Positions 19,357-28,412 of a stretch of 64,000 bases of DNA are shown one piece after another (within the stretch, counting starts at the first letter, position 1; each line of letters starts with the position of its first letter). The stretch is taken from NCBI GenBank assembly GCA_947628805.1, contig CANRBG010000003.1:1-64000 (forward strand), in the 5' to 3' direction. The position numbers were made by a program, and so were the translations under genes. A model generated the notes under the pieces. It was given only the letters and a program-made list of their open reading frames with translations. It was not told the origin of the DNA and searched no databases. The DNA comes from an uncultured Oscillospiraceae bacterium. GTDB lineage: Bacteria; Bacillota; Clostridia; Oscillospirales; Oscillospiraceae.

Positions 19357-19601
19357 CCCTCCACCTCCAAAGTCCCGTCCGCGTTGCGCAGGATCGTCCG
19401 CTCCGGGGCAAGCCCCGCCGATGTCAGAATATGGACCGCCGCCTCCCGGTGACGGGCCGCCACCACCACGCAGTAAGCGCAGCCTTTCGTGGCGGCGGCT
19501 TTCGGTACACGGGAGACCGTTCCCGTAACGCCCGCCCGCTCCAGGACCCGCGCCGCCCGCTGGGCATAGGTCAGGCTTCGGAATGTCAGTAAAAATTGCA
19601 T
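19353..19601 (-). CDS. DUF3343 family protein (putative Se/S carrier-like)
   Basis: 82 aa; TFRSLTYAQRAARVLERAG and KGCAYCVVV (CxxC); 4-nt overlap with the cysteine desulfurase gene. Confidence 0.75.
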   Translation of the reverse strand: MQFLLTFRSLTYAQRAARVLERAGVTGTVSRVPKAAATKGCAYCVVVAARHREAAVHILTSAGLAPERTILRNADGTLEVEG

Positions 19602-19608
19602 AAAATGT

Positions 19609-19646
19609 CCTCCCGCGAATGGTTGCAGACCATTGTATGCGGGAGG
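19609..19646 (-). promoter_or_regulatory. Hairpin sequestering the SD of the DUF3343 gene; contains CATACAATGG
   Basis: Minus strand CCTCCCGC-ATAC-AATGGT-CTGCA-ACCATT-C-GCGGGAGG-ACATTTT-ATG: 8-bp outer and 6-bp inner stems; the SD GGGAGG is the 3' arm. Confidence 0.65.
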
Positions 19647-19675
19647 TGTGTTATTTGGTTAATGGGCCGGAGCCT

Positions 19676-20143
19676 TTATCGCAAAAGGACCACCGCGTGA
19701 CAGCTGATCCCCTCACCGGCGCCGGTAAAGCCCATCTTTTCCTCCGTGGTGGCCTTGACGCTGACGCAGGCGAGGTCTGTTCCCAGATCCGCCGCGATGT
19801 TCCGGCGCATCTCGTCCAGATAGGACGCCAGCTTGGGCCGCTGGGCGATGACGGTCATGTCGCAGTTTTCCACGGAGAAGCCGGCCTCCGCCGCCGCCCG
19901 GACCGCGGCGCGGAGGATGACGCGGCTGTCGATGCCCTCCGTGGCAGGGTCGCTGTCGGGGAAAAGGTGGCCGATATCCCCCAACGCCGCCGCGCCCAAG
20001 ATGGCGTCCGCCAGCGCGTGCAGCGCCACATCCGCGTCCGAGTGGCCCAAAAGGCCCTTCTCATAGGGTATCTCCACCCCGCCCAGGATCAGTTTTCTGC
20101 CCTCCGTCAGCCGGTGGGCGTCGTATCCGTGTCCGATCCTCAT
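19676..20143 (-). CDS. ispF: 2-C-methyl-D-erythritol 2,4-cyclodiphosphate synthase
   Basis: [12 protein letters not shown] start, [26 protein letters not shown]. The ORF-track start (20704) lies inside ispD. Confidence 0.95.
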   Translation of the reverse strand: MRIGHGYDAHRLTEGRKLILGGVEIPYEKGLLGHSDADVALHALADAILGAAALGDIGHLFPDSDPATEGIDSRVILRAAVRAAAEAGFSVENCDMTVIAQRPKLASYLDEMRRNIAADLGTDLACVSVKATTEEKMGFTGAGEGISCHAVVLLR

Positions 20144-20862
20144 ATGCTTCCCCTTTCCGCCAGGATCAGTTCCGCCATTTTCAGATCCAGCGGCGTTGTG
20201 ATCTTGATGTTTTCCTCGCTGCCCGGCGAGAGGTAGATCCGCCCGCCGATACGCTCCACCGCCAGACAGTCGTCGGTCACGTCCGGGGCGTTTTCCGCCG
20301 CGTCCAGCAGAGCTGTTCGGATCAGATCCGCCTGGAAGCACTGAGGCGTCTGGGCGGCGTAGAGGCAGGACCGGTCCGGCGTGGCCGTCACCACCCCCTC
20401 CGACGCCTCCTTCACCGTATCCCGCACGGGGATAGCCGGCAGCGCGGCGGTGTGGCGGTAGGCGGTCCACAGCGCGTCCGTGATGACCTGATCTGTCACC
20501 AGGGGCCGGGCCCCGTCGTGGATGGCGATGAGCTCCGCCTCCGCCGGTACGGCCAGCACCCCCGCCAGACAGGACCGGGTCCGGGTATCGCCCCCGGCGG
20601 TCACGGCCGTCAGCTTGGACACCCCGTACCGCTTCGCCAGGGCTTTTACATCCTCTATGGCGTCCGGCCGGGCGGCCACCGCGATGGCCCGCACCGCCTC
20701 GCACCGCTCAAAGGCCAGCATGGTCCGGGCCAGCACCGGCATGCCGCCCAGCTCCGCCATCAGCTTGTCGCCGCCGAACCGGCTGCCTGAGCCCCCCGCC
20801 ACGATCACCGCCGCCGCGTAGGGCAGGCGGAGCTTTTTCAGTTTTTCCGAGCCTTTACCCAT
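20140..20862 (-). CDS. ispD: 2-C-methyl-D-erythritol 4-phosphate cytidylyltransferase
   Basis: [26 protein letters not shown]; precedes ispF with a 4-nt overlap. Confidence 0.94.
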   Translation of the reverse strand: MGKGSEKLKKLRLPYAAAVIVAGGSGSRFGGDKLMAELGGMPVLARTMLAFERCEAVRAIAVAARPDAIEDVKALAKRYGVSKLTAVTAGGDTRTRSCLAGVLAVPAEAELIAIHDGARPLVTDQVITDALWTAYRHTAALPAIPVRDTVKEASEGVVTATPDRSCLYAAQTPQCFQADLIRTALLDAAENAPDVTDDCLAVERIGGRIYLSPGSEENIKITTPLDLKMAELILAERGSI

Positions 20863-20951
20863 AGCTTCCTCAACATAAGATACGTTTTTGTCCCATATAG
20901 TGAATTATACCCGTTTTGGGGATTTTACGCAAGTGCATGGGAGGCGTTGTC

Positions 20952-22451
20952 TTGCTGCGGGATAAGACCCTGGCTTTCAATACGGCTCTGCTCACCGTCT
21001 CGGGGCTGGCGATGCGGTTCGTGGGCATGATCTGGCAGATATGGCTTGTGGGCCGCATCGGTCAGGCCGGCATCGGTCTATTTCAGTTGGTTTTGAGCGT
21101 GAACGCCCTGGCCATGACGGTGGCCATGTCCGGCAGCCGCTATGCGGTGACCCGGCTGGTGTCGGAGGAACGGGGTCTGGAAAGGCCCCACGGGGCGGCC
21201 CAGGCCCTGGGCGAGTGCATGCTGTACGGGCTTTTCTTCGGCTTGGCTGCGGGGCTTATTTTGCTTCTCACGGCAGAGCCGCTGGGCTTCCTCTGGCTGG
21301 AGGACGCCCGGACGGTACGGCCCCTCATGATCCTGGCCCTGACCATGCCCCTTAACGGCGTGGACTCCGTTTTGCACGGCTACTTCACCGCCGTGAGCCG
21401 GGTCTGGAAGAGCGTGACCGTGTCCGTGTGTCAACAGCTTGTCACCATCACCGTCACGGCGGTGCTGCTCCTGGCGGCCCCCACGGACGATCTGGAGTCG
21501 GCGGTGGCCATCATCACGGCGGGCTCCCTGACCGGCGAGGTTTTGGGCGTCACGGTCCTGGGCCTGGTATACTGGACCGACCGGCGCAAATACGGCATCA
21601 CCCGGGCAAGAGGCGCGAAGCCTCTGCCCGGCATGGGCGGGCGGCTGCTGCGGCTGGCCCTGCCTCTGGCGGCGGCGTCCTACGCCAGAAGCGGCCTTTC
21701 CACCTTGCAGCACCTGCTGGTGCCCCGGGGCCTGCGGGCGTCGGGGCTGGGTGCGGACGCGGCCCTGGCCGGCTACGGGATCATACAGGGCATGGCCCTG
21801 CCGGTGGTCCTGTTCCCCTCCTGCCTGATGATGGCGGTGGCGGAGCTGATCGTGCCCAAGCTCACCGAGCGGCAGATGCAGGGCCGGACGGACAGCATCC
21901 GCCGCGTGACGGAGGACGTGCTTTATAAAAGCCTGCTCTTTTGCTCCATCACCGCCGCGCTGCTGCTGGGCCTGGGCGACAGCCTGGGTCTGGCACTGTA
22001 CGACTCTGCCGAGGCGGGCCGGTACATCCGCGTCTTCGCGCTGATCGTGCCGGTGATGTATCTGGACATGGCAACGGACGGGTGTCTGAAAGGGCTGGGC
22101 GACATGATGTTCTGCATGTACGTGAACATTGCGGACGTGGGCCTGTCCGCCCTTTTGGTGTGGCTGCTGCTGCCGGAATGGGGCCTGGGGGCATACGTGT
22201 TCGTCATATGCTTCACAGAGATATTCAACTTTGTCCTGAGCGTTTGGCGGCTGAAAAAGATCTCCGGCTTTACCGTGCCCCGGCGGCAGACGGCCAAGGC
22301 CGTAGCGTGGGCGGCGGTCTGCGGCGGTTTCGCCTGGCTCATCGGTCTCTATACCGGCGCGGAGGGAAGCGCCGCGGGACTGGTCCTGTCCATGGCCGGC
22401 GGTCTGGGGCTGTACTGCCTCGCCATGGGCCGGAGCATAAGTATCCTTTGA
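20952..22451 (+). CDS. SpoVB-like polysaccharide biosynthesis / MATE-type flippase
   Basis: About 500 aa, 12-14 hydrophobic segments, oligosaccharide flippase pattern. Likely TTG start at 20952 with SD GGGAGG; ATG at 20937 and the track start at 20916 are alternatives. Confidence 0.8.
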   Translation: MLRDKTLAFNTALLTVSGLAMRFVGMIWQIWLVGRIGQAGIGLFQLVLSVNALAMTVAMSGSRYAVTRLVSEERGLERPHGAAQALGECMLYGLFFGLAAGLILLLTAEPLGFLWLEDARTVRPLMILALTMPLNGVDSVLHGYFTAVSRVWKSVTVSVCQQLVTITVTAVLLLAAPTDDLESAVAIITAGSLTGEVLGVTVLGLVYWTDRRKYGITRARGAKPLPGMGGRLLRLALPLAAASYARSGLSTLQHLLVPRGLRASGLGADAALAGYGIIQGMALPVVLFPSCLMMAVAELIVPKLTERQMQGRTDSIRRVTEDVLYKSLLFCSITAALLLGLGDSLGLALYDSAEAGRYIRVFALIVPVMYLDMATDGCLKGLGDMMFCMYVNIADVGLSALLVWLLLPEWGLGAYVFVICFTEIFNFVLSVWRLKKISGFTVPRRQTAKAVAWAAVCGGFAWLIGLYTGAEGSAAGLVLSMAGGLGLYCLAMGRSISIL

Positions 22452-22498
22452 CAGCGGCGCGGATATTTGGTATCCTTGTGGGCGGGAAGTGATGAAAT

Positions 22499-23272
22499 AT
22501 GCTTTTGACCGTCGATCTTTCAAACTCCCGCATCACCCTGGCGGGGGTCCGGGAGGGACAGGTACAGTTCTCCTGCCAGATGGCCACCGTCAAGACCCGC
22601 ACGGCGGATGAATACGCGGCGCTGATGCGGCTGCTGCTGGAGCAGCAAAATACAGACTGCCGAGACTTGGACGGTTGCATCCTATCCTCCGTGGTGCCGG
22701 AGCTGACGTTGATCCTGCGCCGGGCGCTGGAGCTTCTGACCAGCCTGGCGCCCATGGTGGTAGGCCCCGGCGTCAAGACGGGCCTCAACATCCGCCTGGA
22801 CGACCCCTCGGAGCTGGGCAGCGATTTCGTGGCCGCCGCCGTAGCGGCCCAGGCCGCCTACCCTCTGCCGGTGATCACGGTGGATATGGATACGGCCATC
22901 GGCCTGGGCGTCACGGACGCCGACGGCTGCTATATCGGCGGGGCCATCGCCCCGGGCATCATGGTATCCTCCGCCGCCCTCACCAGCCGAGCCTCTCTGC
23001 TGCACAACGTGGTCCCCAACGCGCCGGGCCACATCATCTGCAAGAACACCGACGAGAGCATGCGCTCAGGCATCATCTACGGGGCCGCCGCCATGCTGGA
23101 CGGCCTGCTGGCCGGTATGGAGGAAGAGCTTGGCAGGACCGCCGCCGTGGTGGCCACCGGCGTCTGGGCGGAGACAGTGGTGCCCCACTGCCGCCGGAAG
23201 GATATCCACATCGACCGGGACCTGATCCACCGGGGCCTGTGGCTGATCTGGAAGAAAAATCAAAAACGCTGA
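22499..23272 (+). CDS. coaX: Type III pantothenate kinase
   Basis: MLLTVDLSNSRITLAG, ITVDMDTAIGLGV, GGAIAPGIMVS. Confidence 0.92.
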   Translation: MLLTVDLSNSRITLAGVREGQVQFSCQMATVKTRTADEYAALMRLLLEQQNTDCRDLDGCILSSVVPELTLILRRALELLTSLAPMVVGPGVKTGLNIRLDDPSELGSDFVAAAVAAQAAYPLPVITVDMDTAIGLGVTDADGCYIGGAIAPGIMVSSAALTSRASLLHNVVPNAPGHIICKNTDESMRSGIIYGAAAMLDGLLAGMEEELGRTAAVVATGVWAETVVPHCRRKDIHIDRDLIHRGLWLIWKKNQKR

Positions 23273-23278
23273 CAAAGA

Positions 23279-23309
23279 CCCTCTCCCAAGCCCGGGAGAG
23301 GGTTTTTTA
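23279..23309 (+). terminator. Rho-independent terminator after coaX
   Basis: CCCTCTCCCaagcCCGGGAGAGGG followed by TTTTTT. Confidence 0.9.
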
Positions 23310-23325
23310 TATGTCCGGTCAGGGG

Positions 23326-23365
23326 CACGGCTCGGCATAGGATTTGTATTTTTCCCCGAGCCGTG
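23326..23365 (+). repeat. Inverted repeat overlapping the recG promoter
   Basis: CACGGCTCGG (23326-23335) / CCGAGCCGTG (23356-23365), perfect 10-bp arms, 20-nt spacer. Confidence 0.7.
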
Positions 23366-23372
23366 TTAATAT
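23344..23372 (+). promoter_or_regulatory. sigma-A-type promoter for recG (TTGTAT-N17-TAATAT)
   Basis: -10 ends 7 nt before the recG ATG (23379), predicting a leaderless or near-leaderless transcript. Confidence 0.6.
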
Positions 23373-23378
23373 GGACCC

Positions 23379-25436
23379 ATGGCAAACATCAACGACGACA
23401 TCCGATATCTGAAGGGCGTGGGCGAGACCCGGGCCAAGGCCTTGGAAAAGCTGGGCGTGCACACGCTGGGGGACCTTTTGAACTTCTTTCCCCGGGCGTA
23501 TGAGGACCGGCGGCGCTGCTATGCCATCGCCGAGGCCCCCCTGGAGACGCCGGTGTGCGTGAAAGCCATGGCCGCGGACCGGCCGGTGGCCAGCTTCGTC
23601 CGCCGGGGCATGGAGCTTTTGCGTCTGCGCTGCGTGGACGATACCGGGACGTTGGATATCACGTTTTTCAACCAGACCTATCTCAAAAACAGCTTTGATA
23701 CCGGCGAGACCTATGTCTTCTACGGCCGGGTCTCCGCCATGGGCCGCCGGCGGACCATGACCAATCCGGTCTTCGAGCGGGCCGACCGCCAGGGCAAGGT
23801 CACCGGCCGGATCCTGCCCATCTACCATCTCCGGGCGGGCCTTACCCAAAAGCTCGTCTCCGACGCCATGGCCCAGGCCCTGACCATCTGCGGCGGGCAG
23901 GTGCCGGACGCGCTGCCCCCGGCCCTGTGCGACAGGCTGCATCTGGCCCAGGCCCGGTACGCCTATGAGAACATCCACTTCCCCCGGGACGATGTGGCCC
24001 TGGATCAGGCCCGGAAACGGCTGGTGTTCGAGGAGCTGTTCGTGCTGGCGGCGGCCATGGGGCTCATGCGGGAAAAACGCGCCGCCGGCCAGGGCCGTCG
24101 GCTCACGGCCCGGCCCATGGAGGAATTCTGGTCACAGCTCCCCTACCGGCCCACAGGCGCCCAAGTCCGGGCCGTGGAGGAATCCCTGAAAGACATGGCC
24201 TCCGGCACGCCCATGAACCGGCTGCTGCAAGGCGACGTGGGCAGCGGCAAGACCCTGGTGGCCGCCGCGCTCATCTGGCAGTGCGTAAAAAATGGCCTGC
24301 AGGCGGCCTTCATGGCCCCCACGGAGATACTGACGGACCAGCACTATACGAACCTCTCTCAGCTTCTCGGGCCCATGGGCATTCGGGTGGTGAAGCTGAC
24401 CGGCTCCATGAAAGCGGCGGAAAAGCGGAACGTCAACGAGCTTATAGCGGCGGGCCTGGTGGACGTGGCCGTGGGTACCCATGCCCTTTTGAGCGCGGGA
24501 GTCGCCTTTTCCGATCTGGGGCTGGTGGTCACGGACGAGCAGCACCGCTTCGGCGTGGCCCAGCGCAGCGCTCTGACCGGCAAGGGCGTCCGGCCCCACG
24601 TGCTGGTCATGTCCGCCACCCCCATCCCCCGGACCCTGGCGCTGATCATCTACGGCGATCTGGACGTGTCCGTACTGGACGAGCTGCCCCCAGGCCGACA
24701 AAAGGTGGACACCTTCGCCCTGGGCGAGGACATGCGGGCGCGGATCTGGCGGTTCGTCCGCCGGCTGGTGGGCGAGGGCCGACAGGTATTCATCGTCTGC
24801 CCCATGGTGGAGGAAAACGAGGAACTGCCCCCCGGCATGAAGAGCGCGGAGAGCTATGCCCGGACCTTGCAGCGGGACGTCTTCCCCGACCTGCGGGTGG
24901 GCTGCGTCCACGGCCGCATGAAGGCAAAGGACAAGGACGCGGTCATGGCCGCCTTCGCGGCGGGCGGATATGACATCCTGGTATCCACAACGGTGATCGA
25001 GGTGGGCGTGGACGTCCCCAACGCGGCGCTGATGATCGTGGAGAACGCGGACCGGTTCGGCCTCAGCCAGCTCCACCAGCTCCGGGGCCGTGTTGGCCGG
25101 GGCCAGCACAAGAGTTACTGCGTGCTCTTTTCCGATGCGGACACCCCCGACGCCCGGGCCCGGCTGGAGATCATGACCAAGACAAACGACGGGTTCAAGA
25201 TATCCGAAGAGGACCTGCGGCTCCGGGGCCCCGGTGACTTCTTCGGCTCCCGGCAGCACGGCCTGCCGGAGATGCACGTAGCGGACCTGTCCGGCGATAT
25301 GCGGGTGCTGAAGCAGGCCCAGACCGAGGCCCAGTCTCTGCTGGCCGCCGATCCGACCCTGTCCGCGCCGGAAAACCGGCCCCTGAAAGAGCGGATCGAA
25401 AGGCTTTTTGACCTGCACGCGGACACGTTCAACTAA
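23379..25436 (+). CDS. recG: ATP-dependent DNA helicase RecG
   Basis: LLQGDVGSGKTLVA, DEQHRFGV, QLRGRVGRG; N-terminal wedge/OB domain. Confidence 0.95.
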   Translation: MANINDDIRYLKGVGETRAKALEKLGVHTLGDLLNFFPRAYEDRRRCYAIAEAPLETPVCVKAMAADRPVASFVRRGMELLRLRCVDDTGTLDITFFNQTYLKNSFDTGETYVFYGRVSAMGRRRTMTNPVFERADRQGKVTGRILPIYHLRAGLTQKLVSDAMAQALTICGGQVPDALPPALCDRLHLAQARYAYENIHFPRDDVALDQARKRLVFEELFVLAAAMGLMREKRAAGQGRRLTARPMEEFWSQLPYRPTGAQVRAVEESLKDMASGTPMNRLLQGDVGSGKTLVAAALIWQCVKNGLQAAFMAPTEILTDQHYTNLSQLLGPMGIRVVKLTGSMKAAEKRNVNELIAAGLVDVAVGTHALLSAGVAFSDLGLVVTDEQHRFGVAQRSALTGKGVRPHVLVMSATPIPRTLALIIYGDLDVSVLDELPPGRQKVDTFALGEDMRARIWRFVRRLVGEGRQVFIVCPMVEENEELPPGMKSAESYARTLQRDVFPDLRVGCVHGRMKAKDKDAVMAAFAAGGYDILVSTTVIEVGVDVPNAALMIVENADRFGLSQLHQLRGRVGRGQHKSYCVLFSDADTPDARARLEIMTKTNDGFKISEEDLRLRGPGDFFGSRQHGLPEMHVADLSGDMRVLKQAQTEAQSLLAADPTLSAPENRPLKERIERLFDLHADTFN

Positions 25437-25471
25437 AAACAAGGAACGGCCGGTAGCCGCTCCCGTCTAAA

Positions 25472-25507
25472 CAAAAAACAAGCGGCATGCGCCGCTTGTT
25501 TTTTTGT
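25472..25507. terminator. Bidirectional terminator between convergent recG and ispH-rpsA
   Basis: AAAAAACAAGCGGC-atgc-GCCGCTTGTTTTTTT, A-tract/T-tract on both sides. Confidence 0.9.
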
Positions 25508-25515
25508 CTATTATC

Positions 25516-27726
25516 TTATTCCTCTTCCGTGGACTCGTCCGCTTCGGGGGCCACGCCGGTGGCCTCGCCGGTGGCGGAGACCTCATAGACCAGCGCGTCG
25601 GCCTCCGGCTCCGGATCCCGGCGCTCGGCGGGCTTGGGCCGGGCCACGGGCTCCGGCTCGATGAGGGCGCGGATGGAAAGGCTGATCTTCTGCTTGTCCT
25701 CGTCGATGGCGGTGATCTTGGCGTCCACCTCCTGGCCCACGCTCAGCACCTCGTCGGGCTTGCCGATGCGGCGGTTGGCGATCTGGGAGATGTGGATCAG
25801 GCCGTCCACGCCGGGCAGCACCTCGGCGAAGGCGCCGAAAGGCATCAGCTTGACCACCTTCACGCTGGCCACGTCGCCGGTCTTATAGGCGCCGGTGAAC
25901 TTCAGCCAAGGGTTGTCCTCCGCCTTGCGGTAGCCCAGGGAGATCTTTTTCTTCTCGGGATCGAAGCTGATCACGTGCACGTCCACTTCCTGGCCCACGC
26001 TCAGCACGTCCTCGGGCTTGCGGATGCGGTCCCAGCTGATCTCGGACACGTGGACCATGCCGTCCACGCCGCCGATGTCCACGAACGCGCCATAAGAGGT
26101 CATGCTCTTGACAGTGCCGTGGTAGACCTTGCCGTTCTCGATCTCGGCCCAGACCTTTTCGGCCTTCTCCCGGCGCTCCCGGGCGGCGACGCTGCGGATG
26201 GAGCCCACCACGCGCTTGCGGGAACGGTTGACCTCGGTGATGCGGAAGCGGACGGTCTTGCCCACCAGCTCGCTCATGGGCACGTCCCGGCCAAGGCCGG
26301 TCTGGGACGCGGGGATGAAAACCCGGATGCCCTTGATGTTGATGACCACGCCGCCCTTGTTCTCCTCGGACACCTTGCCCTCCAGGACGGTGCCGTCCTC
26401 ATAGGCGGCCTCGATATCGGTCCAGCTCTTGGCGGCGTCCAGACGGCGCTTGGACAGCTGCACGGTGCCCTCCACGTCGTTGACCCGCACGACGGAAGCC
26501 TGGATCTCGTCGCCGATCTTCACCACGTCGTTGATATCCACACCAGGCTGGTCGTTGGTGAACTCGGATACGGATATGTATCCGGAGTGCTTGGTGGGCA
26601 GGTCGATGGTGATCTCGGTGGAACCGATGGCGGCCACGCGGCCGGTGACGGTATCGCCGTTGTGGATGGTGCGGATGGATTCCTCCAGCATCTGGTCAAA
26701 GGTCATCTCCGCGTTATCAGCAGGCGCCTCTTCCGCCGGCGCGGGGGTCTCGTCCGCCGCGGGCGCTTCCTCGGCAACAGGAGCAGACTCCGCTGCGGGC
26801 TCCTCCACCGGGGCCGCCTCAACAACAGGCTCTTCCGCCGCAGGGGCCTCCTCCACGACAGGTTCTTCCTTCATGATCTCAGGCTCGTTCATTTTGTTTA
26901 CTACCTCCTTAATGATCCACGACGGCGTTGAGGCGCCGGCCGTGACGCCGACGGACGCGCATCCGGACAGGGCGTTCAGGTCAAGCTCGTCCGCGTTCTC
27001 CACGAACTGGATCCGCTCGCATCCGCCCCGGCATATCTCCGCCAGATGGATGCTGTTTGCGCTGTGCCGTCCGCCCACGACCACCACGGCGTCACACGCC
27101 GCGGCCAGTTCCCGGGCCTCATTTTGCCTTATACTCGTAGCGTTGCATATTGTATCAAATAATTTGCCGTTTGTATACAGTTTTTTTAACGAATTTATAC
27201 TTTGTTCACTATTTTCCCGGTTTGAGGTGGTCTGAAAAACCACCGTCAGGGACGCGTCCGTCGAAATGGAGGCTTTTTCCGCCCAAAGCTGGAATTCCTC
27301 CAGGCTCTGGACCACCGCCGCCCCCTGACACCAGCCGCATATGCCCTTCACCTCGGGATGGTCCGGCTCCCCGAAGACCACCACCTGCCGGCCCTCCTGT
27401 CCGGCCCGCTCCACGATCTTATGGATCCGGGCCACCTTGGGACAGGTGGCGTCCACGATCCGGCAGCCCTTGGCCTCCAGAGCGTCCCGCTCCGCCTTAG
27501 ACACGCCGTGGGAGCGGATGATCACGCTCTCCCCGGCCGGAACGTCCTCCGCCGTCTGTGCCGTGCGCAGGCCCCTGGCCGCCAGCCGTTCCACCACGTC
27601 CCGGTTGTGGATGAGCTCCCCCAGGCACCAGCAGGACCCCTCCGAGGCCAGCACATCCTCCGTCATGCTCACCGCCCGGTCCACGCCAAAGCAAAAGCCC
27701 GCGCTGGGCGCGACGCGCACCTTCAT
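25516..27726 (-). CDS. ispH: Fusion: 4-hydroxy-3-methylbut-2-enyl diphosphate reductase (IspH) + ribosomal protein S1-like domains
   Basis: N-terminal IspH (AGFCFGVDRAV, IRSHGV, DATCPKV), acidic Ala/Pro/Glu linker, then several S1/OB repeats (YHGTVKSMTSYGAFVDIGGVDGMVHVSEISW). Confidence 0.93.
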   Translation of the reverse strand: MKVRVAPSAGFCFGVDRAVSMTEDVLASEGSCWCLGELIHNRDVVERLAARGLRTAQTAEDVPAGESVIIRSHGVSKAERDALEAKGCRIVDATCPKVARIHKIVERAGQEGRQVVVFGEPDHPEVKGICGWCQGAAVVQSLEEFQLWAEKASISTDASLTVVFQTTSNRENSEQSINSLKKLYTNGKLFDTICNATSIRQNEARELAAACDAVVVVGGRHSANSIHLAEICRGGCERIQFVENADELDLNALSGCASVGVTAGASTPSWIIKEVVNKMNEPEIMKEEPVVEEAPAAEEPVVEAAPVEEPAAESAPVAEEAPAADETPAPAEEAPADNAEMTFDQMLEESIRTIHNGDTVTGRVAAIGSTEITIDLPTKHSGYISVSEFTNDQPGVDINDVVKIGDEIQASVVRVNDVEGTVQLSKRRLDAAKSWTDIEAAYEDGTVLEGKVSEENKGGVVINIKGIRVFIPASQTGLGRDVPMSELVGKTVRFRITEVNRSRKRVVGSIRSVAARERREKAEKVWAEIENGKVYHGTVKSMTSYGAFVDIGGVDGMVHVSEISWDRIRKPEDVLSVGQEVDVHVISFDPEKKKISLGYRKAEDNPWLKFTGAYKTGDVASVKVVKLMPFGAFAEVLPGVDGLIHISQIANRRIGKPDEVLSVGQEVDAKITAIDEDKQKISLSIRALIEPEPVARPKPAERRDPEPEADALVYEVSATGEATGVAPEADESTEEE

Positions 27727-28412
27727 CGGACCGTCTCCATCCGCTCTTTCACAAGCTCACACACGCGCCCGATGCTCTCTTCCAGGGTCATATCGGACGT
27801 ATCCACCAGCACCGCGTCCTCCGCCGCCCGCAGCGGCGCGGCGGCACGGGTGGAATCCTGCTCGTCCCGTTTTATCATATCCGCCAGCACTTCTTCATAT
27901 GTGCTGGGGTCCCCTTTGGCCGCCAGCTCCGCCAAGCGGCGCCTGGCCCGGGCCTCCGAAGAAGCGGTGAGGAATATCTTCAGATCCGCCTCCGGCAGCA
28001 CTACAGTGCCGATGTCCCGGCCGTCCATGACCACGCTGTTTTTCAGGGCCATATCCCGCTGCATATCCAGCAGATACGCCCGCACCGCCGGGTGAGCGGA
28101 CACGGCGGAGGCGTACATGCTCATCTCCGGTGTCCGGATGGCCGCCGACACGTCCTCCCCGTCCAGGAACATCCGCTGGGTCCCGTCGGGACCGTAGTCG
28201 AAGCGGATAGAAAGGTCCGGCAGCAGCGCCGCCACAGCGGCCTCGCTGTGGGGGTCCGCGCCGGCCCGGCGGACCGCCAGGCCCACCGTCCGGTAGATGG
28301 CCCCCGTATCCACATAGATGAAGCCGCAGCGGGCGGCGGCCGCCTTGGCAACGGTGCTCTTGCCCGCTCCGGAGGGTCCGTCGATGGCGACGGAAAATAC
28401 GCGCTTGCTCAT
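27723..28412 (-). CDS. cmk: (d)CMP kinase
   Basis: VAIDGPSGAGKSTVAK, DGRDIGTVVLP; ATG 28412 preferred over the track start. Confidence 0.93.
   Translation of the reverse strand: MSKRVFSVAIDGPSGAGKSTVAKAAAARCGFIYVDTGAIYRTVGLAVRRAGADPHSEAAVAALLPDLSIRFDYGPDGTQRMFLDGEDVSAAIRTPEMSMYASAVSAHPAVRAYLLDMQRDMALKNSVVMDGRDIGTVVLPEADLKIFLTASSEARARRRLAELAAKGDPSTYEEVLADMIKRDEQDSTRAAAPLRAAEDAVLVDTSDMTLEESIGRVCELVKERMETVR

Noticed and set aside
27180-27200. A7 run (TTA AAA AAA CTG) in ispH as a programmed frameshift site
   Set aside because: The zero frame continues through a coherent IspH-S1 protein and the shifted frame gives no meaningful product; no downstream stimulatory structure evident.
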